Positions 1 to 7,023 of a stretch of 13,561 nt of DNA are shown piece by piece. The stretch spans positions 1 to 13,561 of the forward strand of contig VERU01000019.1 of the NCBI GenBank assembly GCA_018882485.1, given 5' to 3'. Numbering within the stretch: the first letter of the stretch is position 1; the number at the start of each line of letters is the position of its first letter. Under the pieces are notes generated by a model that saw only the letters and a program-made list of their open reading frames with translations, was not told where the DNA came from and did not search any database. This DNA is from Rhodoferax sp. GTDB lineage: Bacteria > Pseudomonadota > Gammaproteobacteria > Burkholderiales > Burkholderiaceae_C. A program made the position numbers and the translations under genes.

Positions 1-742
1 GAACGAATTCGCCCCGCTCCCGGTTCGGATCGGCGCGCAGCCAGTGGCCCAGTTCGGCAGCGGGCAGGGTATGGATCTGCTCGAACTGTTTGGTGAGTTC
101 GCGTGCCACCGTGACGGGCCGTGAACCCAGGGGCGCCAGCGCCAGCGCCAGCGCCCCCACGCGGTGCGGGGCCTCCAGCAGCACCACGGCACGGGACTCG
201 GCCGCCAGTTCGCGCACCGCCCGCTCGCGCTCGGCCGCTCGGCTGGGCAGAAACCCGGCGAACACAAAGCCGCCCGGCCCGCCGTCCGTCCCTGTCAGGC
301 CGGCCACGCTCAGAGCGGTGGTCACACTGCTGGCGCCCGGCAGCGGCACGACCGGCAGGGCGACCGACTGCACGACGGCCACCAGCCGGGCACCCGGGTC
401 GCTGATGGCCGGCGTGCCGGCATCGCTCACGTAGGCCACCCGCTGGCCCTGACGCAGGCGGTCGATCACCCGGTGAGCCGCCTCGGCTTCGTTGTGCTGG
501 TGCACGGCCAGCAGCCGGCCGGGCGCGGCGTCGATGCCGTAGCTGCGCAGCAGGGCCTGCGTGTGGCGGGTGTCTTCGCAGGCCAGCGTGTCGGCCAGCG
601 CCAGCAGGTGCAGTGCCCGCAGCGTGATGTCGGCCAGATTGCCGATCGGCGTGGCCACCATGTACAGGGCGCCGGCGGGATAATGCTGGGCGGCCGCAGC
701 CTGCGCGGCGGCGCTGAGCGCAAGGGCGTAATGTGCAGACAA
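1..742 (-). CDS. rsmI: 16S rRNA (cytidine-1402-2'-O)-methyltransferase RsmI, 3' part missing
   Basis: This gene encodes the SAM-dependent methyltransferase that 2'-O-methylates C1402 in the 16S rRNA decoding centre (tetrapyrrole methylase fold, PF00590). The reading frame is open from 742 to the window edge and gives 247 complete codons of an expected roughly 290. Visible family motifs are VATPIGNLADI near residue 37, a VSDAGTP-type motif (VAYVSDAGTPAISDPGARLV), PLPGASSVTTALSVAG, FVFAGFLPS and LLEAPHRV. No ATG precedes the VATPIGN strand except one immediately before it, which would remove conserved N-terminal sequence. I therefore place the start at a TTG (740-742) with AGGAAG (748-753, minus strand) about 5-7 nt upstream. 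The resulting leader ending QHYPAGALYM resembles related beta-proteobacterial RsmI as I remember them. The gene is divergent from yraN and the two starts overlap. Identity is secure; the exact start is inferred. Confidence 0.95.
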   Translation of the reverse strand, partial: MSAHYALALSAAAQAAAAQHYPAGALYMVATPIGNLADITLRALHLLALADTLACEDTRHTQALLRSYGIDAAPGRLLAVHQHNEAEAAHRVIDRLRQGQRVAYVSDAGTPAISDPGARLVAVVQSVALPVVPLPGASSVTTALSVAGLTGTDGGPGGFVFAGFLPSRAAERERAVRELAAESRAVVLLEAPHRVGALALALAPLGSRPVTVARELTKQFEQIHTLPAAELGHWLRADPNRERGEFV

Positions 743-1137
743 AAGGGCTTCCTCGTGGTGGGCAGACGGGCCGGGCGGCCAGCACCAAGCAACTCGGCGA
801 CGCGGCCGAGGATGCGGCGCTGGCCCATCTTCAGCGTGCCGGGCTGCGCCTGCTGCAGCGCAATTATCGGACCCCGGGGCGCGGCGGCGGCGAGATCGAC
901 CTGGTGATGCGGGCCCCGGACGGCACGCTGGTCTTCGTCGAAGTGCGCCAGCGCACCCGCACCGATCACGGCGGTGCCGGCGCCAGCATCAGCGCCACCA
1001 AGCGGCGGCGCATCGTGTACGCGGCGCGCCACTACCTGATGCGCCTGGCGAGTCCGCCGCCCTGCCGTTTCGATGTGGTGCTGCTGGAGCCCCAGGGCCT
1101 GAGCTGGCTGCCCGCCGCCTTCGACGCCGATGGATGA
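733..1137 (+). CDS. yraN: YraN/UPF0102 family endonuclease-like protein
   Basis: The 134-residue product matches the UPF0102 (YraN) family, a small PD-(D/E)XK-type nuclease fold with no firmly established cellular role. The family's usual length is about 120-130 residues. Conserved features are QLGDAAEDAAL (E26), the GGGEIDLV core (E54, D56) and FVEVRQR (E70, R72), followed by RFDVV near the C-terminus. D56, E70 and R72 align with the D...ExK active-site pattern, with Arg in the Lys position as in other YraN proteins. The start is a GTG at 733 with AAGGG at 722-726. Its first bases overlap the rsmI start on the other strand. The adjacent rsmI, diaA-type and dolP-type genes reproduce the E. 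coli yraL-yraP neighbourhood, which strongly supports the assignment. Confidence 0.92.
   Translation: MQTKGLPRGGQTGRAASTKQLGDAAEDAALAHLQRAGLRLLQRNYRTPGRGGGEIDLVMRAPDGTLVFVEVRQRTRTDHGGAGASISATKRRRIVYAARHYLMRLASPPPCRFDVVLLEPQGLSWLPAAFDADG
748..753 (-). promoter_or_regulatory. Shine-Dalgarno deciding the rsmI TTG start
   Basis: On the minus strand AGGAAG lies just upstream of the TTG at 742-740, with 5 nt between AGGAAG and TTG (7 nt from AGGA). It is the best ribosome-binding match near the rsmI 5' end, and no ATG or GTG is available in frame at a similar distance. It lies inside the yraN coding sequence of the opposite strand. Confidence 0.5.
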
Positions 1138-1782
<645 letters not shown>

Positions 1783-1793
1783 CCGCCATGATG

Positions 1794-1798
1794 AGGGG
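1794..1798 (+). promoter_or_regulatory. Shine-Dalgarno deciding the dolP start
   Basis: AGGGG lies 7 nt before ATG 1806. Upstream in-frame starts (GTG 1779, ATG 1788, ATG 1791) lack a comparable site, and they would put extra residues ahead of a well-formed lipoprotein signal peptide. Confidence 0.5.
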
Positions 1799-1805
1799 TT
1801 TGACG

Positions 1806-2420
1806 ATGAAGAGCTTCCTGGGAAGCCGGCTGTTGCTGGCTGTCGCGCTGGGCAGCGCCCTGAGCGCCTGTGCGCCGGTGCTGGTCGGCGGCACGGTCAT
1901 GACCGCGCTGGTGGCCACCGACCGCCGCACGTCGGGCGCCCAGCTGGAAGACGAGGGCATCGAACTGCGCGCCCAGAGTCGCCTGCGGGAAACCTTCGGA
2001 GACCGGGTTCATGTCAACATCACCAGCTACAACCGCCGCGTGCTGATCACCGGTGAAGTGCCCACGGCGCAGGACCCTCAGCGGGTGGAGCAGCTGGTGT
2101 CCCGGGTGGAGAACGTGAAGGGCGTGGTCAACGAGCTGGCGGTGCTGGGCAACACCACCCTGACGCAGCGCTCGACCGACACCCTGGTGACCGGGCGCGT
2201 GCGCGCGGGTCTGGTCGATGCGAAGGACCTTTACGCCAGCGCCTTCAAGGTCGTGACCGAACGCGGCACCACCTACCTGATGGGCCGGGTGACGCAGCGT
2301 GAAGCCGACCGTGCCACCGAGGTGGCGCGCTCCACCAGCGGCGTGCAGAAGGTGGTGCGGCTGTTCGAGATCATCACCGAGGAAGAGCTCAAGGCACTGA
2401 TGCCCAAGCCGGCGCCCTGA
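1806..2420 (+). CDS. dolP: Dual-BON-domain outer-membrane lipoprotein, DolP (YraP) type
   Basis: The 204-residue protein begins with a lipoprotein signal peptide: MKSFLGSR, a hydrophobic stretch and the lipobox LSAC, with Cys22 as the lipidated residue. The +2 residue is Ala, which predicts outer-membrane sorting. Two BON domains (PF04972) follow at about residues 46-114 and 123-191. Each has the pattern of a strand ending in ITGEV or LMGRV and a helix ending in a GV-x-x-VV turn (VKGVVNEL; SGVQKVVRLFEI). DolP in E. coli is a 191-residue phospholipid-binding lipoprotein that supports outer-membrane integrity and BAM function. Position after the diaA-type gene matches the E. coli order. Start 1806 is chosen for its Shine-Dalgarno and signal peptide; GTG 1779, which overlaps the upstream stop, is the longest alternative. 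I saw no clear sigma-E promoter. Confidence 0.9.
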   Translation: MKSFLGSRLLLAVALGSALSACAPVLVGGTVMTALVATDRRTSGAQLEDEGIELRAQSRLRETFGDRVHVNITSYNRRVLITGEVPTAQDPQRVEQLVSRVENVKGVVNELAVLGNTTLTQRSTDTLVTGRVRAGLVDAKDLYASAFKVVTERGTTYLMGRVTQREADRATEVARSTSGVQKVVRLFEIITEEELKALMPKPAP

Positions 2421-2435
2421 ATTCCACCGCGCGTA

Positions 2436-2451
2436 CCGCCCCGGGGGGCGG
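2436..2451. terminator. Possible hairpin between convergent dolP and the dehydrogenase gene
   Basis: CCGCCC (2436-2441) pairs with GGGCGG (2446-2451) around a CGGG loop in the 52-nt gap between two convergent genes. No U-tract follows on either strand, so intrinsic termination is uncertain. It is the only structure in the gap. Confidence 0.3.
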
Positions 2452-2472
2452 ATCCAGGCACCCGACCCGGGC

Positions 2473-3387
2473 CTACTTCAGTCGGGTGATCAGGCTGGAG
2501 GTGTCCCAGCGACGGCCGCCCGTCTGCTGCACATCGGCGTAGAACTGGTCAACCAGTGCCGTCACGGGCAGCCGGGCGCCGTTGCGTTTGGCCTCGTCGA
2601 GCACCAGACCGAGGTCCTTGCGCATCCAGTCCACGGCGAAGCCGAAATCGAACTTCTCCGCCACCATGGTCTTGCCGCGGTTGTCCATCTGCCAGCTCTG
2701 GGCGGCGCCCTTGCCGATCACCTCCAGCACCTGCACCATGTCCAGTCCGGCGCGCTGGCCGAAGGCGATGGCCTCGCTCAGCCCCTGAACCAGCCCGGCG
2801 ATGCAGATCTGGTTGACCATCTTGGCCAGCTGACCGGCGCCGCTGGCACCCAGGTGGGTGAAAGCGCGGGAGTAGGCCAGCGCCACCGGGCGGGCCGCCT
2901 CGAACGCCGGGGCATCACCCCCGCACATGACGGTCAACAGCCCGTTCTGGGCACCCGCCTGACCGCCCGACACGGGCGCATCGACAAAGCTCAGCCCCTG
3001 CCCGCCAGCCTGCGCGTACAGTTCGCGCGCCACGGTGGCCGAGGCGGTGGTGTGGTCCACGAACACGCTGCCCGGCGCCATGCCGGCGTAGGCGCCGTCG
3101 GGGCCAAGCACCACGCTGCGCAGGTCCTCGTCGTTGCCCACGCAGCAGAACACCAGCTCGGCACCGGCTGCCGCCTCGCGCGGCGTCAGGGCATGCTTTT
3201 GGGCTGCAGGCCCCGTGAATTCTTGACACCATGCTACGGATTTAGTAGCGGTCCGGTTGTAAACCGTGACCTGGTGGCCGGCCCGTGCGAGATGGCCGGC
3301 CATGGGATAGCCCATGACGCCCAGGCCCAGAAAGGCAACGCGGCGGGAGGGAGTGGGTTCGTAGGTTCTGGGGTTGATGCTGCTCAT
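2473..3387 (-). CDS. NAD(P)-dependent beta-hydroxyacid dehydrogenase (3-hydroxyisobutyrate dehydrogenase family)
   Basis: The 304-residue protein has an N-terminal Rossmann domain (PF03446) and a C-terminal helical domain (PF14833), the usual family length. Residues 21-29 (GLGVMGYPM) form the nucleotide-binding turn. N44-R45 follows strand 2, a pattern that usually goes with NADP(H). DAPVSGGQAGAQ (137-148) is the substrate-binding signature. GAGQLAKMVNQ (184-194) carries the catalytic Lys190 and Asn193. The family oxidises 3-hydroxyisobutyrate or reduces tartronate or succinate semialdehydes; the substrate here cannot be told. Start 3387 lies 4 nt after the pilU stop and lacks a Shine-Dalgarno, suggesting translational coupling to pilU. 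Codons about 47-60 lie in a locally AT-richer stretch holding a 17-nt palindrome (3233-3249). Confidence 0.88.
   Translation of the reverse strand: MSSINPRTYEPTPSRRVAFLGLGVMGYPMAGHLARAGHQVTVYNRTATKSVAWCQEFTGPAAQKHALTPREAAAGAELVFCCVGNDEDLRSVVLGPDGAYAGMAPGSVFVDHTTASATVARELYAQAGGQGLSFVDAPVSGGQAGAQNGLLTVMCGGDAPAFEAARPVALAYSRAFTHLGASGAGQLAKMVNQICIAGLVQGLSEAIAFGQRAGLDMVQVLEVIGKGAAQSWQMDNRGKTMVAEKFDFGFAVDWMRKDLGLVLDEAKRNGARLPVTALVDQFYADVQQTGGRRWDTSSLITRLK
3233..3249. repeat. 17-nt palindromic element inside the dehydrogenase gene
   Basis: GCTAC (3233-3237) and GTAGC (3245-3249) are perfect inverted arms around GGATTTA. The element matches 13 of 17 positions of the intergenic palindrome at 13427-13443 in the same orientation and with equal length. 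The 30 bases 3221-3250 have 14 G+C, well below the surrounding coding sequence. On the minus strand it encodes ATKSVA in frame. Confidence 0.45.
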
Positions 3388-3391
3388 GGGT

Positions 3392-4528
3392 TCAGACGAT
3401 GGCCAGGTTTTCGGTGCCAGCGGTCAGATCCTGGGATCGGGCGCGCTGGCTGTTGAGTTTGATCTGCAGGCGCAGATCGTTGACGGAGTCCGCGTTGCGC
3501 AACGCGTCCTCGTAGCCGATCTGGCGCGATTCGAAGGCATCGAACAGCGCCTGATCGAAGGTTTGCATGCCGAGGTTGCGGCTCTTCTTCATGGTCTCCT
3601 TGATTTCCGTCACCTCCCCCTTGAAGATCAGGTCGGCGATCAGTGGGGAATTCAGCAGGATCTCCACGATGGCCGCCCGTCCCTTGCCGTCCTCCCGCGG
3701 CACCAGCCGCTGCGAGACCAGTGCCCGCAGGTTGAGCGAGAGGTCCATCAGCAGCTGGGCGCGGCGCTCTTCCGGAAAGAAGTTGATGATGCGGTCCAGG
3801 GCCTGGTTGGCGCTGTTGGCGTGCAGGGTGGCCAGGCAAAGGTGGCCGGTTTCGGCAAACGCCACCGCGTGTTCCATGGTTTCGCGGTCGCGGATCTCGC
3901 CCATCAGGATCACATCGGGCGCCTGGCGCAGCGTGTTCTTCAGGGCGGCTTCCCAGGATTCGGTGTCCAGGCCGACCTCGCGTTGCGTCACGATGCAGTT
4001 CTTGTGCGGGTGCACGAACTCGATGGGGTCTTCCACCGTGATGATGTGGCCGTGGGTCTGCTCGTTGCGCCAGTCGACCATGGCTGCCAGGGTGGTGGAT
4101 TTGCCCGACCCGGTGGCTCCGACCAGGATGCACAGGCCCCGCTTGGCGGTCACCACATCCTTGAGCACCGGCGGTACACCCAGGCCGTCGATGGTGGGGA
4201 TGGTGGTCGGAATGGTGCGCAGCACCATGCCCGCGTGGCCCTGCTGCACGAAGGCGTTCACCCGGAAGCGCCCGATGCTGGGTGGCGATATCGCGAAATT
4301 GCATTCGCGCGTGGCGTCGAATTCGGCAGCCTGCCGTTCGGTCATGACCGAACGCACCAGCGCTGCGGTCTGCTGGGGTGATAGCGGGTCGGACGACATG
4401 CGTGTCATCTTGCCGTGCAGCTTGATGGCCGGTGGAAACCCGGCGGTGATGAAAAGGTCGCTGCTTTTCTGGCTGAGCATGAGCTGCAGCAACTGGCGGA
4501 TGAAATCGCCGGCCTGTTCCAGTTCCAT
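3392..4528 (-). CDS. pilU: Type IV pilus retraction ATPase PilU
   Basis: The 378-residue protein belongs to the PilT/PilU family of hexameric cytoplasmic ATPases (T2SSE, PF00437). PilU works with PilT in pilus disassembly, giving twitching motility. An N-terminal PAS-like domain (about residues 1-105) includes KSSDLFITAGFPP. The core has Walker A GATGSGKST (137-145), the Asp box TVEDPIEF (163-170), Walker B ending in Glu210 (VILMGEIRD) and the His box AETGHLCLATLH (224-235). Length agrees with P. aeruginosa PilU (about 382). ATG 4528 is chosen because AGGGGGA (4535-4541) sits 6 nt upstream and MELEQAGDFIRQLL fits the family start. Longer upstream reading frame is overlap with the preceding gene. 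It lies between a cNMP-domain gene (32-nt gap) and the dehydrogenase (4-nt gap). Confidence 0.94.
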   Translation of the reverse strand: MELEQAGDFIRQLLQLMLSQKSSDLFITAGFPPAIKLHGKMTRMSSDPLSPQQTAALVRSVMTERQAAEFDATRECNFAISPPSIGRFRVNAFVQQGHAGMVLRTIPTTIPTIDGLGVPPVLKDVVTAKRGLCILVGATGSGKSTTLAAMVDWRNEQTHGHIITVEDPIEFVHPHKNCIVTQREVGLDTESWEAALKNTLRQAPDVILMGEIRDRETMEHAVAFAETGHLCLATLHANSANQALDRIINFFPEERRAQLLMDLSLNLRALVSQRLVPREDGKGRAAIVEILLNSPLIADLIFKGEVTEIKETMKKSRNLGMQTFDQALFDAFESRQIGYEDALRNADSVNDLRLQIKLNSQRARSQDLTAGTENLAIV

Positions 4529-4534
4529 GACGTG

Positions 4535-4541
4535 TCCCCCT
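4535..4541 (-). promoter_or_regulatory. Shine-Dalgarno for pilU
   Basis: On the minus strand AGGGGGA lies 6 nt upstream of ATG 4528. It fixes the pilU start and rules out the longer in-frame extension that overlaps the cNMP-domain gene. Confidence 0.6.
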
Positions 4542-4560
4542 GTCACCGCGTGCCGGTGGT

Positions 4561-5187
4561 TCAGACCCGGTCGCTCAGCCGGGCGCCGACCACCCGCAGG
4601 CGCAGCGACATCTTGCGCGCCAGCAGCGTCATCAGGCAGCCCACCAGCCCGGCGTCCACCGCCACCATGCGGTTCATCTGTTCGGCCGTCAGCACCGCGA
4701 GTTCGCAGTCGCTGCGGGTGATGCAAGCGGAAAACCGGCTGCCCCCGTCGAGCAGCGACATCTCGCCCAGCATTTCACCAGGCACCGCCTCGGCCAGGCG
4801 CAGCCGTTCTCCCCAGCTCTGGGTGCGTTCGACGGCCACTCTCCCCGACAGCAGGATGACCATGAAATCGCCCAGTTCATCCTGGCGTATCAGTTCCTGG
4901 TCGGGAGGCACGGTCACGAAATGCAGGAAATTCTTGAGACGGCCCACGGTCTGAGGCGTCAGCAGGCCCATGTGGCGGTCGGCCCCCCAGAGGGTGGTCA
5001 GCACCTTCATGCCCTTGGCCGGGCTCAGCGGACCGGCCGAAACTTCCTGGGCCCGCTGCGGCCACAGCACACGCCGGCTGTCCTGGGCGGCCACCGGCCC
5101 GGCATGGGTGAACAGGTCCGGGCCGGTCACCGGGGCCGGATCCAGGCCGACAGCCTGGCGCAGGCGTTGCAACAGCGGTTTCATCAT
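4561..5187 (-). CDS. Cyclic-nucleotide-binding-domain protein between pilT and pilU
   Basis: The 208-residue protein has a C-terminal half built on one cNMP-binding beta-barrel (PF00027), about residues 75-180. It includes FVTVPPDQELIRQ (90-102), FMVILLSGRVAVE (108-120) and a phosphate-cassette-like GEMSLLDGGSRFSA (141-154), with G141-E142 and R151 as candidate ligand contacts. The R-F-S-A ending differs from the commoner R-[S/T]-A. No helix-turn-helix follows the barrel, so it is not a Crp/Fnr transcription factor. Residues 1-70 are of low complexity with no recognised domain. It sits 23 nt after pilT and 32 nt before pilU in one apparent operon, so a role in controlling pilus retraction is likely but inferred. 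No Shine-Dalgarno precedes ATG ATG at 5187-5182; either Met could be used. The ligand is unknown. Confidence 0.85.
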   Translation of the reverse strand: MMKPLLQRLRQAVGLDPAPVTGPDLFTHAGPVAAQDSRRVLWPQRAQEVSAGPLSPAKGMKVLTTLWGADRHMGLLTPQTVGRLKNFLHFVTVPPDQELIRQDELGDFMVILLSGRVAVERTQSWGERLRLAEAVPGEMLGEMSLLDGGSRFSACITRSDCELAVLTAEQMNRMVAVDAGLVGCLMTLLARKMSLRLRVVGARLSDRV

Positions 5188-5210
5188 GGTGGCTGGCGTG
5201 GGGGTGGGGG

Positions 5211-6254
<1,044 letters not shown>

Positions 6255-6264
6255 GGCGGGGCGA

Positions 6265-6270
6265 TCCTTT
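6265..6270 (-). promoter_or_regulatory. Shine-Dalgarno for the pilT GTG start
   Basis: On the minus strand AAAGGA lies 10 nt before GTG 6254. It falls inside the extra codons of the alternative ATG 6287 start, which argues for the shorter protein. Confidence 0.45.
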
Positions 6271-6285
6271 GTTACGCTCGGCTGC

Positions 6286-6315
6286 ATTATGACGACGATT
6301 GAACACAATTTGCAG
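6286..6315 (-). promoter_or_regulatory. Possible sigma-70 promoter for pilT
   Basis: On the minus strand CATAAT (6291-6286) matches 5 of 6 bases of TATAAT. An 18-nt spacer separates it from CTGCAA (6315-6310), a weak -35 match. Transcription would begin near 6279, giving a leader of about 25 nt that contains the AAAGGA site. The -10 overlaps the yggS start codon, so the two divergent genes would compete here. Confidence 0.3.
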
Positions 6316-6999
6316 GCGGTGCGGGCCCGTATCGAGGCGGCCTGCCGGGCCTGCGGCCGCGATCCGCAGTCGGTTACGCTGCTGGCCGTGTCCAAGACCT
6401 TTGGACTGGACGCCATCGCAGCGGCCCGGATCGCCGGGCAGCAGGCTTTTGGCGAGAACTACATCCAGGAGGCAGTGGGCAAGATCACGGTGCTGCAGCA
6501 GTCCCTGCCCGACGGCCTGCCAGCCCCGGTCTGGCACTGCATAGGCCCGGTGCAAAGCAACAAGACGCGCCTGGTGGCCGAGCATTTCGACTGGGTGCAC
6601 ACGGTGGACCGCCTCAAGACCGCGCAGCGTCTGAACGAACAGCGCCCGCAGGGGCTGGCGCCCTTGCAGGTCTGCATCCAGGTCAATGTGGATGGCGGCG
6701 CCAACAAGTCGGGCGTGGCGCCGCAGGAACTGGCCGAGTTGGCGCAGCACCTGACCGAGCTGCCGCGTCTGCGTTTGCGCGGCCTCATGAGCCTGCCCGA
6801 GCCTGCTCCCGATTTTGAAGCATCCAAAGCAGTATTCATGCGGGTTAGAGCCCTTTTTGATGCCCTGAATTCGCAGGGGTACGGGCTGGATGTGCTCTCC
6901 CTGGGCATGAGCGCCGACCTGGAGGCGGCCATCCATGCCGGCAGCACGCTGGTGCGGGTGGGCAGCGCCATCTTTGGAGCGCGCTCGCGCGCCGCCTGA
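6289..6999 (+). CDS. yggS: YggS/PROSC-family pyridoxal phosphate homeostasis protein
   Basis: The 236-residue protein (PF01168, alanine-racemase N-terminal barrel, COG0325) binds PLP and helps keep vitamin B6 balance; it has no known catalytic reaction. PLP-lysine K36 lies in LLAVSKT, the same number as in E. coli YggS. Other family motifs are FGENYIQE (54-61), WHCIGPVQSNKT, QVNVDGGANKSG, GLMSLPEP and LSLGMSADLEAAI, ending in GSAIFGAR. Start ATG 6289 matches the expected N-terminus (MTTIEHNLQAV) although no Shine-Dalgarno is visible. In many bacteria this gene neighbours pilT, as it does here divergently. A patch at 6811-6870 is unusually AT-rich, but the encoded protein looks normal. Confidence 0.95.
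   Translation: MTTIEHNLQAVRARIEAACRACGRDPQSVTLLAVSKTFGLDAIAAARIAGQQAFGENYIQEAVGKITVLQQSLPDGLPAPVWHCIGPVQSNKTRLVAEHFDWVHTVDRLKTAQRLNEQRPQGLAPLQVCIQVNVDGGANKSGVAPQELAELAQHLTELPRLRLRGLMSLPEPAPDFEASKAVFMRVRALFDALNSQGYGLDVLSLGMSADLEAAIHAGSTLVRVGSAIFGARSRAA
6820..6863. repeat. Imperfect inverted repeat in an AT-rich patch of yggS
   Basis: GCATCCAAAG (6820-6829) faces CTTTTTGATGC (6853-6863); the reverse complement of the latter, GCATCAAAAAG, differs from the first arm by one substitution and one extra base. The 60 bases 6811-6870 hold 26 G+C (43%), against roughly two-thirds around them. The patch may be a decayed repeat tolerated in frame, or chance. Confidence 0.25.
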
Positions 7000-7023
7000 A
7001 CCGATCGGCTCCGGCGCCCGGGT

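Noticed and set aside
2414..2424. GCCCTGAATTC, also present at 6862-6872
   Set aside because: An 11-mer match is well within chance for this window size, and the two contexts (end of dolP and middle of yggS) have nothing else in common.
3201..3213. GGGCTGCAGGCCC, also present at 13265-13277
   Set aside because: An identical 13-mer pair is expected a few times by chance in 13.5 kb of GC-rich sequence, so it is not evidence of a repeat on its own, despite lying near the two palindromes.
3374..4381. Long plus-strand reading frame opposite pilU, plus similar ones opposite pilT, the EAL gene and the asparaginase gene
   Set aside because: These antisense frames arise from GC-rich codon bias. Their translations show no family motifs, while the opposite strand encodes complete recognised proteins.
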